Numbered from the stretch's first letter, positions 8,554-17,549 are shown. The stretch: DNA of 64,000 nucleotides from Streptomyces sp. NBC_00285 (GCF_036174265.1 NZ_CP108055.1:248001-312000), one strand, 5' to 3'. The notes: a model not told the origin generated them from the letters alone. Numbers and translations are program-made.

Positions 8554-10127
8554 TACTGAAGCAGGATCAGCTTGCGGAGCAGTTCGAATTCGGCACGACC
8601 GTATAGCTGCCTTTTGACTTTTTTGATGCGATTGACGGCACCCTCCGTGCCGCCGGAGCTCCAGGACAGGGTGAGGCCGGCGGTGACAGCGTCGAAGTCG
8701 CTGTTCATGCTGCGGGCGTAGCCGGTCAGTCCGGGCAGGCCGTCCCGGACGACGGCGTCGATCCAGTCGGGGAGCAGGGCTCCGAGGCGGCAGGTGAGGA
8801 TCTCGCCGAAGTCGCGGATGTGCTGGTGAGCGGCCTCCAGTTCGGGGCATCGGGCCAGGATCGACTTGAGGTACTGATGTTCTTCTTCGCTGAGCGTGGT
8901 GGGGTGGCGGGTGAGCCAGCCGGTGACCCGACGGACGCTGGGTGGCGCGGGCGCCGGGGTGCCGGCCTTGCGCCGGAAGGCCGCGAGGTAGTCGCGGACG
9001 GAGGCGTATCCGTCGGGATAGCCCTGTCCGGTGATCTCGCGGTGCAAGGCGATGGCGTTCGTGCACCCTTGTGACCAGCGGCGTTGCAAGTAGGGCTTGT
9101 AGGGATCGAGTTTGCTCGGCCGCAGCGGCATCCCGACGATCATGTCCTGCCAGCGGGCGGCGTGCGCGTACCTCATCACCGTTTTCCGGCCCCACCCAAG
9201 ATGTCGGGCGATCGCTCGGAGGCTGTGTCCCTGCGCGATCAGCTCGTGGACCTGGGCGTGAGCGGCCCGCTTGCGTTCCGCTCGCGGGCCGGTCGGATCC
9301 GCCGCCACCGCAGGCTCGGTGCCGTCTGCCGGTATCGGGGCCGGGGCCGGTTCTTGCAGGCAGGAGCGGTGGGCGCCGACGGTCTTCTCCACGGCCCGAC
9401 CGAGGCCCTGCCAGAGGTGGAAACGGTCGGCGACCTGGACCGCTTCCGGGGCGCCGAGCCGGGAGCCCTCCGCGTAAGCCCCGGCCCTGTCCCGGCAGAT
9501 GACCTCCACGCCCGGGTGCGCGGTGAGCCAGTCGGCCAGCGGTCCTGCCTCGCGGCCCGGGAGCACGTCGATGACCTGGTGCGTCTCACCATCGGTAATC
9601 ACCGTCGCGTACCGGACACCGCGGCGGGTGGCGAAATCATCGACACCGAGGACCCGCGGGGTGTCGTAGAGCGGGTCAGGCATCGCCCGGACGCGGTTCA
9701 GCAGCCCCATCCGCCCCGCGGTCAGCCCCAGGGCAGTAGCCATCCGGGACCCGGCGCGGCCCGCCAAGGCGAGCGCGACTCGGTCCAGCAGCTCGCCGAG
9801 CCGGTCAGTGCACCGCGCGTACGGGCTGGGCAGCCCCGATATCTGCTCAGCGAATGTGCGCTGGGAGCAAGCCGGACCGGCGCACACGAAGCGTCGCACG
9901 GACAGCAGGATCCGTACGGCGTGCCCGGCCAGCGGAAGATCCTGCAGATGTCGCTCATAGCGGTCGTGCACCCGTGCCGACGCCCGGCCGCAGGACGGAC
10001 ATACGCCTTCACCACTCCGCCCGGCCAGCCGCACCATCAGCCCGCTCACCCCGTGCGCTGCGGCAGTGATCAGCACCTCGACGCCCTCGAACAGCACGTC
10101 CTGCCAGGAGATCTCGTCGTGGTCCAT
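8553..10127 (-). CDS. ISL3-family transposase
   Basis: 524 residues, full length for the family. The N-terminus has a zinc-binding CPSCGRASARVHDRYERHL motif and a second pair in RRFVCAGPACSQRTF. A DDE-type catalytic core follows, with GVDDFATRRGVRYATVITDG (first Asp) and [20 protein letters not shown] (second Asp), the [15 protein letters not shown] region, and a C-terminal GTEGAVNRIKKVKRQLYGRA motif carrying the catalytic Glu. It catalyses transposition of its own element. Start is ATG 10127. Remnants of a relative lie at 44632-44895. Confidence 0.93.
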   Translation of the reverse strand: MDHDEISWQDVLFEGVEVLITAAAHGVSGLMVRLAGRSGEGVCPSCGRASARVHDRYERHLQDLPLAGHAVRILLSVRRFVCAGPACSQRTFAEQISGLPSPYARCTDRLGELLDRVALALAGRAGSRMATALGLTAGRMGLLNRVRAMPDPLYDTPRVLGVDDFATRRGVRYATVITDGETHQVIDVLPGREAGPLADWLTAHPGVEVICRDRAGAYAEGSRLGAPEAVQVADRFHLWQGLGRAVEKTVGAHRSCLQEPAPAPIPADGTEPAVAADPTGPRAERKRAAHAQVHELIAQGHSLRAIARHLGWGRKTVMRYAHAARWQDMIVGMPLRPSKLDPYKPYLQRRWSQGCTNAIALHREITGQGYPDGYASVRDYLAAFRRKAGTPAPAPPSVRRVTGWLTRHPTTLSEEEHQYLKSILARCPELEAAHQHIRDFGEILTCRLGALLPDWIDAVVRDGLPGLTGYARSMNSDFDAVTAGLTLSWSSGGTEGAVNRIKKVKRQLYGRAEFELLRKLILLQ

Positions 10128-10251
10128 GTCCTGGGCATCGACCCGGACGGTACGAAACAGCCCGCACCCACCAAACTTGATGGAGCGTCACATGCGGCGA
10201 TCCGGACTGAGGCGCACCCCGGCGTGCAGTCCGGAATCGAACAGCCCCTTC

Positions 10252-10289
10252 ACCGACCGTGACGGCTCCCCGTGATCGCTGCCAGAGCC
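10252..10289 (-). repeat. Right terminal inverted repeat of the ISL3 element
   Basis: Reverse complement of the left repeat with a single mismatch. Confidence 0.9.
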
Positions 10290-10737
10290 CGTTTTCACCT
10301 ACAAAGCCACTCAGTGGCCTGCCGCGATCTCCCGACTCACCGCCGACCACATCGAGGAGACGGACAGAGCTGTCCGCATCCATCTCGGCGCCGTCCCGGT
10401 CGAACTTCCGGCACCCGTCGCCGAACTCGCCCTCCAGCGAGTCGCAGTCCGCCCTGTCCTCGACCGGACAGACTCACCGTGGCTGTGCCCCGGAGGCCAG
10501 CTCGGCCGCGCGATCAGCGCCTGGGCCATGGGCGAACGACTTCGCAAACTCGGCATCTGCCTCGCGGAAGCCCGCTCAACCGTGCTCTTCCAACTCGCCA
10601 CGGAGCTGCCCGCAGCCGTCCTCGCACGAACCCTCGGCATCGACGTCACCGTCGCCGTCAAATGGCAGCGGGCCGCTGCCGACGACTGGGCCGCCTACGC
10701 CGCCGAGGTCAGCCACCGAACCAGCACCCAGGAGTGA
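10290..10737 (+). pseudogene. C-terminal part of a tyrosine-recombinase-like protein
   Basis: The frame is open from the ISL3 right end and reads FTYKATQWPAAISRLTADHI, then VRIHLGAVPVELPAPVAELA, WLCPGGQLGRAI and LGICLAEARSTVLFQLATEL, ending GIDVTVAVKWQRAAADDWAA before a TGA. This resembles the C-terminal half of integrase-like proteins common in Streptomyces, in which RLxxLGI-ARSTALFQLATE is conserved. The N-terminal half and start codon are missing, apparently removed at the ISL3 junction. Its stop lies one base before the HAD gene start, so the two were probably coupled. Confidence 0.65.
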
Positions 10738-10738
10738 C

Positions 10739-11359
10739 ATGCCTCTTCAGCCCTACGACGCCGTGCTCTGCGACATCGACGGCGTGATCCGCCATTGGCC
10801 GGCCGCCGACGAGCTGGAGCAAGAGCACGGACTTCCCATCGGCGCGCTCGCAGCCGCAGCGTTCGCACCCGCCCGCCTGCACCCGGCCATCACCGGGCAG
10901 ATCACCGACGAACAGTGGCGATCGGAGGTCGCCGCCGACCTCGCCACCCGCCACGGGTCAAGGCAACGAGCGGATGCGTCGGTGCGGGCCTGGTCCGCCC
11001 TCCTGCCCATCGTCGATCAAGAAGTCGTCGCGCTGCTCGAGAAGGTACGCAAGGTCGCGCCCGTCGCCTTGGTGTCCAACGCAACCACCCGGTTGGAGTG
11101 GGACCTGGAACGCCAAGGGCTCGCCGACCTCGCCGATGCCGTCGTGAACACCGCGCGCATCGGCGTCGCGAAACCCGATCTTCGTGTCTACCGCACCGCT
11201 GCCGAGCGTCTCGACGCGGCGATCGACCGCTGCTTGTTTATCGACGACACCGAAGCCAATGGCACTGCGGCCCGCGAAGCCGGGATGACCGCCCTCCACT
11301 ACCGCCAGCTCGAAGATCTACACGAGGCTCTGTCGCCGCTTCTCAACGGATCGAGCTGA
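10739..11359 (+). CDS. HAD-superfamily hydrolase
   Basis: 206 residues from ATG 10739, whose binding site (AGGAG) overlaps the end of the preceding truncated gene. Motif I is DAVLCDIDGVIRHW (two catalytic Asp). Motif II is ALVSNATTRL. Motif III/IV is RIGVAKPDLRVYR with the conserved Lys, followed by CLFIDDTEANGTAAREAGM. It is a class I HAD phosphatase-like enzyme with a small cap. The substrate is unknown. Cytosolic. Confidence 0.88.
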   Translation: MPLQPYDAVLCDIDGVIRHWPAADELEQEHGLPIGALAAAAFAPARLHPAITGQITDEQWRSEVAADLATRHGSRQRADASVRAWSALLPIVDQEVVALLEKVRKVAPVALVSNATTRLEWDLERQGLADLADAVVNTARIGVAKPDLRVYRTAAERLDAAIDRCLFIDDTEANGTAAREAGMTALHYRQLEDLHEALSPLLNGSS

Positions 11360-11417
11360 AGGCATTCCAGTTAAATCAGTGGCATCCCCGTCGACGAGCC
11401 TCATAGCTTGTGCGCTC

Positions 11418-12245
11418 GTGACAGATGATCCGAAGACGCGCCCGAACCGACACGACCTCGGCCGGGTGTTCAACGAGGTGCCGGAGCTCTACGACCGGGT
11501 CCGGCCGGGATACCCCGACGAGCTGTTCGCGGACCTTGGCGCCATCACCGGCATGGACGAACGGTCGTCGGTGCTGGAGGTGGGCTGCGGCACCGGTCAG
11601 GCGACGCGCTCGCTGGCAGCGCTCGGATACTCAGTGACCGCCGTCGAGCCGGGCGCAGACATGGCCGCACTCGCTCGCCAGAGGATCGCCTCCTTTCGCA
11701 ACGTCGACGTCGAGACGTCGACCTTTGAGGAGTGGGACGACCGCGGGCGACGCTTCGATGTTCTCGTGGCCGCGTCGTCGTGGCACTGGGTCGACCCGTC
11801 GATCGGCTGGCAGCGGGCGCACACCGTGCTCTCTCCCGGGGGTTGGATGGCACTGCTCGGCCACGTCGTTGTCCGCCGGCCGGGAGAGCCGGAGGTGTAC
11901 GCCGAGACCGCCGATCTGCACGAGCGGTTCTGCCCCGGGAACCCCGACTGGGGTCATCCTCCCCTGGAGGACGACGTGCGCACCACCGACAAGGGCTGGG
12001 GCCTGGTCGACGATCCCGGAGGATTGTTCGGCCCACCGATCGTGCGCTGGTACCCAACCGTCCAGTGGTTCAACGGGGACGGCTTTGCCGATCACCTTCG
12101 CTCGTTGTCGATATACCGCAGACTCGACCGCGACGTCCGCGAGCCCCTGCTCAACGCCATCGCCGAGCGCATCCGCACGCGGATGGGCGAACGGGCACCA
12201 CGCCGTTACCTGAGCGTCCTCCGTGTCGGGCAGCGCGCCGAGTGA
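11418..12245 (+). CDS. Class I SAM-dependent methyltransferase
   Basis: About 275 residues. The segment FNEVPELYDRVRPGYPDELF is typical of UbiE/Trm9-like small-molecule methyltransferases. Motif I is VLEVGCGTGQATR, followed by the acidic VTAVEPGADM strand end and FDVLVAASSWHWVDP (post-II motif). GTG 11418 is chosen over GTG 11379 because the upstream part has no family match. Substrate unknown; it probably follows the HAD gene in one transcript (58-base gap). Confidence 0.85.
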   Translation: MTDDPKTRPNRHDLGRVFNEVPELYDRVRPGYPDELFADLGAITGMDERSSVLEVGCGTGQATRSLAALGYSVTAVEPGADMAALARQRIASFRNVDVETSTFEEWDDRGRRFDVLVAASSWHWVDPSIGWQRAHTVLSPGGWMALLGHVVVRRPGEPEVYAETADLHERFCPGNPDWGHPPLEDDVRTTDKGWGLVDDPGGLFGPPIVRWYPTVQWFNGDGFADHLRSLSIYRRLDRDVREPLLNAIAERIRTRMGERAPRRYLSVLRVGQRAE

Positions 12246-12247
12246 GC

Positions 12248-12576
12248 CCAGCGGATCAGTACACCGTCGGGGCGGCCCAGGTGTCCGGCGACGTAGGTCT
12301 GCAGGTCGTCGCGGATGTCGTCGGGGTTCCAGCGGGCTCGGGAGAGCAGGTGCTGCAGTCCATCGGGGGTGGAGTGGCCGACGTGTTCGGCAAGTTGCCA
12401 GCTATTTTGCGGGCTACCGGGGCGAGTAGTGCGCGCACGTAGTCGCGCATCCGGCGGCGGAGCTCAACTCGGCCGAAGCCATGCCCGATAGTCAGGAAGA
12501 GGTCATCCAGTTCGAGGTCCCATTGCGCGGCGGCAGATTCGGTGATCACCCTCGGAGGCTGCCCCGCCGCTGTCAC
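12248..12576 (-). pseudogene. IS701-family transposase N-terminal remnant
   Basis: The minus frame reads AQWDLELDDLFLTIGHGFGR, then RRRMRDYVRALLAPVARK. A one-base deletion where AAGAATAGC would be expected (RKNSW) shifts the frame. The next frame continues SWQLAEHVGHSTPDGLQHLL and WNPDDIRDDLQTYVAGHLG up to PDGVL, where the similarity ends. It is the first ~110 residues of an IS701-type DDE transposase. Confidence 0.8.
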
Positions 12577-12719
12577 TACCTTCGGCGTTGTCGCACGATC
12601 GAAGGGCGGTCTCCGTGAGACCGCCCCCGCACGGCCGAAGTCCCGCTACACTCCCGCCACCCGGCGAAAGACCAGGTCAGACAGCGAAATCCTGCTGGAG
12701 TACTAGTCGGGAGATCCGT

Positions 12720-13193
12720 TCAGCCGATGGTGAAGCGCTGGTTCTGGGCGCCTCGGTCGCAGCGGGCAGTGCGGTAGTAGCCGTCGTCCTGCTGGTAGAG
12801 GCAGCGGCCCGTGCCGACGCTTTGGAGCATGATGGCGCTGCGGGCGGCGGGCTGGACGGTGCGCCACTTCTGGTATGAGCCGCCGTTACAGGTCAGGGGG
12901 TAGACGTCGCCCCGGTCGTTGCTGTCGAGGCAGCGGCCCCAGAAGTTGTTCTTAAGAGTGGTGTTGGTGTTGAGGCGGCCGTTCCACTGCCACAGGAGGC
13001 TGCCGCGTCCGGTGCTGCAGCGGTCGCCCTTGAGGCCGGTTTCGGAGGTCTCGCGCAGGCAGTCACCGTAGCGGTAGTTCGCGAAGCGGCTGGTGGCGGT
13101 GGCAGCCGAGGCGGGTGTGGGGGTGAGGAGGGGGAGGGCGAGGCCGGCTGCGGCGACGAGGGCGGCGAAGGCTTTCCGGGTCGGGCGACGCAC
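12720..13193 (-). CDS. Secreted ricin-B-type (beta-trefoil) lectin-like protein
   Basis: 157 residues from GTG 13193, which has an excellent AAGGAGA ribosome binding site. A signal peptide (KAFAALVAAAGLALPLL, then PASAATA) precedes a domain with the repeated beta-trefoil motifs YGDCLRET, NFWGRCLDSNDRGDVYPLTC with QKWRTV, and GTGRCLYQQDDGYYRTARC ending NQRFTIG. Three repeats of C-L plus QxW-like strands suggest one ricin-B-type carbohydrate-binding domain, with paired cysteines. It may bind cell-surface or environmental glycans; no catalytic domain is attached. Confidence 0.8.
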   Translation of the reverse strand: MRRPTRKAFAALVAAAGLALPLLTPTPASAATATSRFANYRYGDCLRETSETGLKGDRCSTGRGSLLWQWNGRLNTNTTLKNNFWGRCLDSNDRGDVYPLTCNGGSYQKWRTVQPAARSAIMLQSVGTGRCLYQQDDGYYRTARCDRGAQNQRFTIG

Positions 13194-13640
13194 TGGGGGT
13201 CTCCTTACAGTGGTTTTCACACGTACCTCAACAGGATCCCCGAACACCACCGCCGACGCCTCAAAATGGGGAAAACCCGCCGACAACTCCTGAAGGTCCG
13301 AGAGGAGGCGGTTCCCGGCGGGACGGAGGACCTTCCGTGGCGCGGGGGCCGAGGGGGAGCGTAGCAGTGCCACTGACACTGCCTCTGACGCGTAAATAGG
13401 TGCAGGTCAGGGCGGTGGGGGCGGAACAGGGGCCCTGTCGCGCGGCGTTCGGCAGCAAAGGCCGCGCCGAGCAGATGTGCCGCCGCGCGCCTTGGAGTCG
13501 TTCGGAAGTTCGGGCGGCCCTGGAAGGACGGTCGGGGTTCGAACCTCGTTCAGGAGTTGGCCGAGACTCCTGGCGCAGCAGGTCGGGGCGGGCTTCAGCA
13601 AGGTCGAAGGCCCGCTTGAGGCCTTCCAGGAGGGCGGGCT
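13194..13640. other. Intergenic stretch without a supported gene
   Basis: No convincing coding frame. It contains a GGGGTTCGAACCTC string near 13535 that resembles a tRNA T-arm, but the flanking stems do not pair, so no tRNA is called. Confidence 0.35.
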
Positions 13641-14029
13641 CCACCACCCGCGTGGTCAACCTCGCCATCGGCTACGACGGCCACCGCGAAATCCTCCACG
13701 CCACACGCCACGACATCGCCGCCCTCGGACCGGAAGGCGGCGCCGACCCCCACCACGTCGCCCGGTACCTCTACAACGGCGCACTGCCCAACCCCGACCT
13801 CATCGTGCGAACCTCCGGAGAACGCAGACTCTCCGGGTTCATGCTCTGGCAGTCTTTCGACGCCAGCCTCCACTTCTGCGACACCCTGTGGCCCGACTTC
13901 CAGCGCACCGACCTCCTCGACGCGGTCAAACACCACCAGGCACAACACCGCACCCACGGAACCTGTCCGAACGGCCCTGCTCGCCACCTGCCGACGGATC
14001 CGTCACCCGGCATGCGTGGTGCAAGGTGA
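13641..14029 (+). pseudogene. Undecaprenyl diphosphate synthase-like C-terminal remnant
   Basis: The frame gives RVVNLAIGYDGHREILHATR, then HHVARYLYNGALPNPDLIVR and TSGERRLSGFMLWQSFDASL, ending at the family's F-Y/LWP-F strand (CDTLWPDFQRTDLLDAV). These are the conserved NLA-YGGR, PDPDLxIRTSGExRLSNFLLWQ and WPxF motifs of cis-prenyltransferases. The first half, with the substrate-binding DGN motif, is missing. Confidence 0.75.
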
Positions 14030-14212
14030 AAGTGATCAGGTACGACGTGGACTCTGCCGGAGCCGATGCTGGCCACGCCCGTACCCAGCCCTGATCTGCG
14101 ACCGGGCTGGACGGGTGAGCCCACGTTGTGGACAGGGTTTGATGCTGTCCGCTGTCCACCGAGCGCATGGTCAGGACCCTTTGGCGCGAAGAGTCCTGAG
14201 TCAGCGGTGGCG

Positions 14213-14580
14213 TCAGCTCTGGCAACCACATCCCGACGCGGTCTCGGTCACGGTGAGGTTGGGGTCGACGGAGGTCTCGGCAGCCGTACAGCAGGCGTCG
14301 ACGCCGCAGCAGGGATCACTCGACTCGGCAGCCGGCTGGGCGCTTTCGGCGGTCACCGGCTTCCTGGCGCGGACGATCGCGGAGTCCATGCCGTCGGCGA
14401 CCGCGTGGGTCGGGGTGATCTCGACGTCGGTGAACCCGGCGGCTTCGAGTCCGGCGCGGCACCGCAGAAGGAGAGGGCACCGGCGATGCAGCCCACGTAG
14501 TCGCCGCGTTCGGCGCGCTGGTCGGGCGTGAGGGTGTCGTCGGCGACGTCGTCGCAGACGCCGAGACTCAGCTGGCGCAC
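14213..14580 (-). pseudogene. Arsenite methyltransferase (ArsM-like) C-terminal remnant
   Basis: Two minus frames combine to DDVADDTLTPDQRAERGDYV and GCIAGALSFC, then AGLEAAGFTDVEITPTHAVA and DGMDSAIVRARKP, ending in a Cys-rich tail (DPCCGVDACC). This matches the C-terminal end of arsenite SAM-methyltransferases (CIAGAL Cys, G-F-EI-T-VADGM-AIVRARKP). A frameshift separates the pieces and the SAM-binding part is missing. Confidence 0.7.
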
Positions 14581-14868
14581 CATCTTGGCCAAACGCGAGA
14601 GGTTCCGGATCGCCTTCGCCGGGTTCGAATTCCACACGATCGCCGACTTCACCGACGACGTACAGTGCCTGCTCGGCGATGCCGGCATCGTCCGACACCG
14701 GGGCACGATCGAAACCGTCATCAACAAGGCCCGACGAGCCGCGGAACTCGAACGAGAAGCCGGTTCCCTGGCAGCGTACTTCCGGCGCTTCGAACCAGCT
14801 CCGAACGAAGTTGATCCGCCCCAGACCGTATCGACGTCACCGGCTTCGGTCGCGCTGTCAAAGGACCT
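14581..14868 (+). pseudogene. DNA-3-methyladenine glycosylase I (Tag-like) fragment
   Basis: The frame reads LAKRERFRIAFAGFEFHTIA, DDVQCLLGDAGIVRHRGTIE and INKARRAAELEREAGSLAAY, then FRRFEP and PASVALSKDL. This matches the middle of Tag-type glycosylases, where KRE-FR-AFAGFD and DAGIVRNR-KI are hallmarks and SKDLKKRGWRF would follow. Both ends are missing; the catalytic-site start and the zinc-binding C-terminus are lost. Confidence 0.7.
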
Positions 14869-15298
14869 GATGGCCGGAGTCGGCGTCGTACCCCACAGCC
14901 GTGACGTGCCCCGAGAGTTCGGGGGCGATGGCCGCCCACCCCTGGCGCAGCGGGGCGCCGGCGGCTGGGAGCTTGCATGCCCGTTCGGTGACCAGCGCGC
15001 CGGTGGCCACTCCGAGTTTCATCGGTTCGCGACCGTCCCGGCGCACCGCACCGAGCACGCGCGGCTGCTGCTTCGTCTTCTGGCCGCAGCCGTTCTTCCG
15101 GGCCTGCTCCATCGCTGCCCGCAGCGCGACCCGGGCCAGGTCGACCCCGGACAGCTCGCCGGCGCTCAGGCCTGCCCCCGGGTGGTGTAGCCGAGGTCCG
15201 CCCTTGAATCCCGCTCGGGAGGGGCGCATGGACCCCTGGAAGCGGACGTAGGGGACCATATTTGATGCGTTGTGACACGTTCCCGGGGTGTGTGACAA
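14868..15298 (-). pseudogene. DciA-like (DUF721) N-terminal fragment
   Basis: The minus frame contains ELSGVDLARVALRAAMEQAR, then RRDGREPMKLGVATGALVTE. It follows the pattern of the actinobacterial DUF721/DciA protein normally found between recF and gyrB (SGVDLARVALRAA, RxDGRDPMxLGxAI). The match ends after AVGYDADSGHQVL, about where the tail-to-tail Tag fragment starts. The C-terminal half is missing. A truncated, divergent accessory copy is the best explanation. Confidence 0.6.
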
Positions 15299-15301
15299 GC
15301 A

Positions 15302-15332
15302 GCGTCACGCTCACGTTCTGTGAGTGTGACGC
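15302..15332. terminator. 13-bp hairpin, terminator or operator
   Basis: GCGTCACGCTCAC and GTGAGTGTGACGC pair over 13 positions (one G-T) around a 5-base loop. It lies just after the stop side of the 99-aa gene at 15372-15671 (minus strand), so a terminator is likely. Confidence 0.5.
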
Positions 15333-15371
15333 CTTGCCGGATGAGAGGGTCCCTTGTGAAGCGGATCTGCT

Positions 15372-15671
15372 TCACAGGCCCCGGACCGAGATCATCTGGT
15401 CCACGGCTTTCTGAACCTTCGGCAGGAACGCCGTGATGGACTCGCTACTGGGTTCCTCGCCGAGCTGGTCCAGAGCACTCGCGTGGGTGAGGACGATGTC
15501 GGGCTGGTGGACCAGGCCTGCGGCCCACACGTCCAGCTCCGCTTCGGTGCCTCCGTCGTCGCCGGGACCGTAGTTGATGTACAGAACGGGGAGCTCAGCG
15601 GAAGAGTCCAACAGGGTACGGATGTCTGCGACGGTAACCTGCGGCGCTGGCCTGTCGACGGTCGGTTCCAT
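15372..15671 (-). CDS. Small hypothetical protein
   Basis: 99 residues from ATG 15671 with a strong GGAGGAG site nine to ten bases upstream. Acidic and soluble, no signal peptide or membrane segment. Segments VTVADIRTLLDSSAELPVLY and DIVLTHASALDQLGEE are visible but belong to no family I recognise. It stands alone; a hairpin follows it at 15302-15332. Confidence 0.65.
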   Translation of the reverse strand: MEPTVDRPAPQVTVADIRTLLDSSAELPVLYINYGPGDDGGTEAELDVWAAGLVHQPDIVLTHASALDQLGEEPSSESITAFLPKVQKAVDQMISVRGL

Positions 15672-15816
15672 GGTGTGAGGCTCCTCCGGCTGATAGTTGA
15701 GTCAGCCTATGTCCGCTGAGGCGAATGCACCTCAATACCGATCACCGAACTTTGGCCGGGTCCGCAACTGCCAGGGCCCTGGGCCGGCAAGCGGTTCGTC
15801 GCGAAGGATGTGCGCC

Positions 15817-16259
15817 ATGTACGACACCTTCCAATACCGCTACCTCCACGCCGGCATGGGCCTGGCCGCAGATCTGCGCGCCGACGCGTACGAGACGGAC
15901 GACGCCCCGCCCCCGACCGGCCGCCTCATCAACGCTCCCTGTACCTGCGGCTTCCTGCGGACCGGGCCCCGTACTGGCTGGACGCGGCGTGGTTTGCTTT
16001 CGGTGCTTCCCTCCACGCCGAGCAGTTGACCGGCGGCCGGGCCCTGATCCTCGACGTCGACGCGTTCACGTACCCCCGCGCCGACTACCGTTCAGAGGTT
16101 GCTGCCCTCGCCCTCGACGGCTGGATCCACCGCCGCTTCAAGCTCGAACCCTGCGGTGCCACAGTGGCGTACGACCGGCCCTCCCACCGTTTCGCCTTCA
16201 CCTGGCCGGGCCCGGTCGCCCCCTTCGCCGACGAGTTGCTGCCACCGCGCTCCGCGTGA
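15817..16259 (+). pseudogene. Hypothetical protein gene with a single frameshift
   Basis: From ATG 15817 (GAAGGA upstream) the frame reads MYDTFQYRYLHAGMGLAADL and INAPCTCGFLRTGP. Near 15964-15970 (a GGGCCCC run) it must shift by one base to continue PYWLDAAWFAFGASLHAEQL, then RALILDVDAFTYPRADYRSE, ending FADELLPPRSA at 16259. Both halves have Streptomyces-like codon use, so this is a recent frameshift or a base-calling error. Function unknown. Confidence 0.55.
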
Positions 16260-16489
16260 TTGGCCAGCCAGACACACGCGTTCCCCGGTGTTCGGCGCAG
16301 GCGGCGGTGCTGGGTCCAGGCGGGGGCGGCGAGCTCCAGGACTGGCGGCCGGACCGTCCCCGTCTGCGCCGCCTCCTCCGCCGAGCAGGTGGCGGGTCCC
16401 GGGCGTGCGCTGAAGGCGGGGGTGGTGGCCGACCTGGCACCGGCCGCCCGGTCATCCGCCCCGTGGTCCTCAGTCCTCGCGGGCAGCCC

Positions 16490-17227
16490 TCAGTCGGTCG
16501 ATGGGTCCAGGGAAAGGGGGGCGTCCTCACGGAAAGGCACCTCATACGCCACCGATACGGTGCAGCAGTACTCCGCCGCCGTATCGACGTAGCGCACGAT
16601 GTGCTCCGCCGAACCGTCCCGCGGGCGGGAACACCGTCCCCGGGCCACCCCATCGTGGTACGCGGCGAGCCGGGCTGGGCTGCGGCCCCGCAGCCAGGCC
16701 TCGCGGTCGGGTCCGTCGGTCACGGCGAGCCCGAGCCCGACGGGGAAGCGACTGACCGCGTACACGACGAGATCCCCTCGCCCGGCAGAGGCGAAGTGCA
16801 GTCGACGGCCGGCCGGTGAGGACGCACTGCGGCCATGGAGGCGACCGCAGTGCGGGCAGGGGCCGTCGTCCATGACGACGGCCCCTGGGTCGGCGTCCAG
16901 CAGTTGCCCGAGGAGTAGCCGCAGCCCCGCGCGGACCGTGAGGAGGCGCTCTCCTTCCGGGCCCGCCGTCTCCGGGGTGAGGTGGGCCCGGTCGTCGGGG
17001 GCAAGCCCTTCGCGCAGGGCTCGACGTTCCTCGGGCGCCAGCGTGGACATCTCGAACGTGCGTAGTGCGACGTAGCCGAAGGCTCCGTCGCTCTGCGTGG
17101 GGTCGAGATCGAGGGGTGGCGCGGGCAGCGGAGTCCGCTGCCTACCCCAGCCGCCGTCGGGATTCGTCGCGGGCACGATGGGAAATACCGCAGACGCGGG
17201 AGAGGGATCCGGCTCCAAGGGGTTCAT
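16490..17227 (-). CDS. Degenerate 4'-phosphopantetheinyl-transferase-like protein
   Basis: 245 residues from ATG 17227. The middle of the protein (VRAGLRLLLGQLLDADPGAV, CPHCGRLHGR, then HFASAGRGDLVVYAVSRFPV and GLGLAV) follows the layout of Sfp-type phosphopantetheinyl transferases: R-LR--LG, CP-CG--HG, HFSLSHS, VGVDVE. However, the conserved Ser/His positions and the metal-binding DVE are replaced by SAG and GLA, and the C-terminal helix with WxxKEA is absent. It may be a decayed or repurposed homologue. It stands alone. Confidence 0.5.
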   Translation of the reverse strand: MNPLEPDPSPASAVFPIVPATNPDGGWGRQRTPLPAPPLDLDPTQSDGAFGYVALRTFEMSTLAPEERRALREGLAPDDRAHLTPETAGPEGERLLTVRAGLRLLLGQLLDADPGAVVMDDGPCPHCGRLHGRSASSPAGRRLHFASAGRGDLVVYAVSRFPVGLGLAVTDGPDREAWLRGRSPARLAAYHDGVARGRCSRPRDGSAEHIVRYVDTAAEYCCTVSVAYEVPFREDAPLSLDPSTD

Positions 17228-17383
17228 ACGCTCTGTCGCTCCCTCTGCCGGCGCTGCGTCCAGGCTACGGGCTGTCCGGTAACTGTCGGCCACGGATGAG
17301 ATGTTGTTTATGTGGCAGGTGTGGTCACGGTGTCGCAGCCGTCTGGGAGAGCCTTGTTCGCCGGGCTGAGTCCTCGTCTGTTC

Positions 17384-17500
17384 GGCACGCTGGTGACCTG
17401 GGCCAAGACCTGCCTCTACATCACCGTCAAGACCGTCCGCCGCCCGCCGGATGCGAAGGGCTTCGTCGTCCCCTCGCGCAGGCGGGTGGTCGAGATCTGT
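17384..17500 (+). pseudogene. IS5-family transposase C-terminal scrap
   Basis: A short stretch reads TCLYITVKTVRRPPDAKGFV and VPSRRRVVEI, close to the IS5-family segment ITVKTV-RP-DAKGFVVLPRRWVVERS before the catalytic Glu. Nothing else of the transposase is recognisable nearby. Confidence 0.5.
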
Positions 17501-17549
17501 CAGGCACAGTCCATTGGTGGCGTCTGCTGCTCGGCGGTCTCGGCGGGTC

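Larger units (their letters stand above)
8516..10289 (-). mobile_element. Complete ISL3-family insertion sequence
   Basis: A 1774-bp element bounded by near-perfect inverted repeats of 38 bp (37 of 38 positions match) at 8516-8553 and 10252-10289. It encodes one transposase, and the left repeat ends on the last base of its stop codon. No 8-bp target duplication is visible: TACTTCTC precedes it and CGTTTTCA follows. The flanks belong to two unrelated broken genes (istB on the left, a recombinase-like gene on the right), so a deletion or recombination between copies has probably altered one side. Confidence 0.9.

Noticed and set aside
13530..13550. tRNA T-arm-like string GGGGTTCGAACCTC
   Set aside because: The flanking bases do not form a 5-bp T-stem and no acceptor or anticodon arm is present nearby, so no tRNA or attachment site is called.
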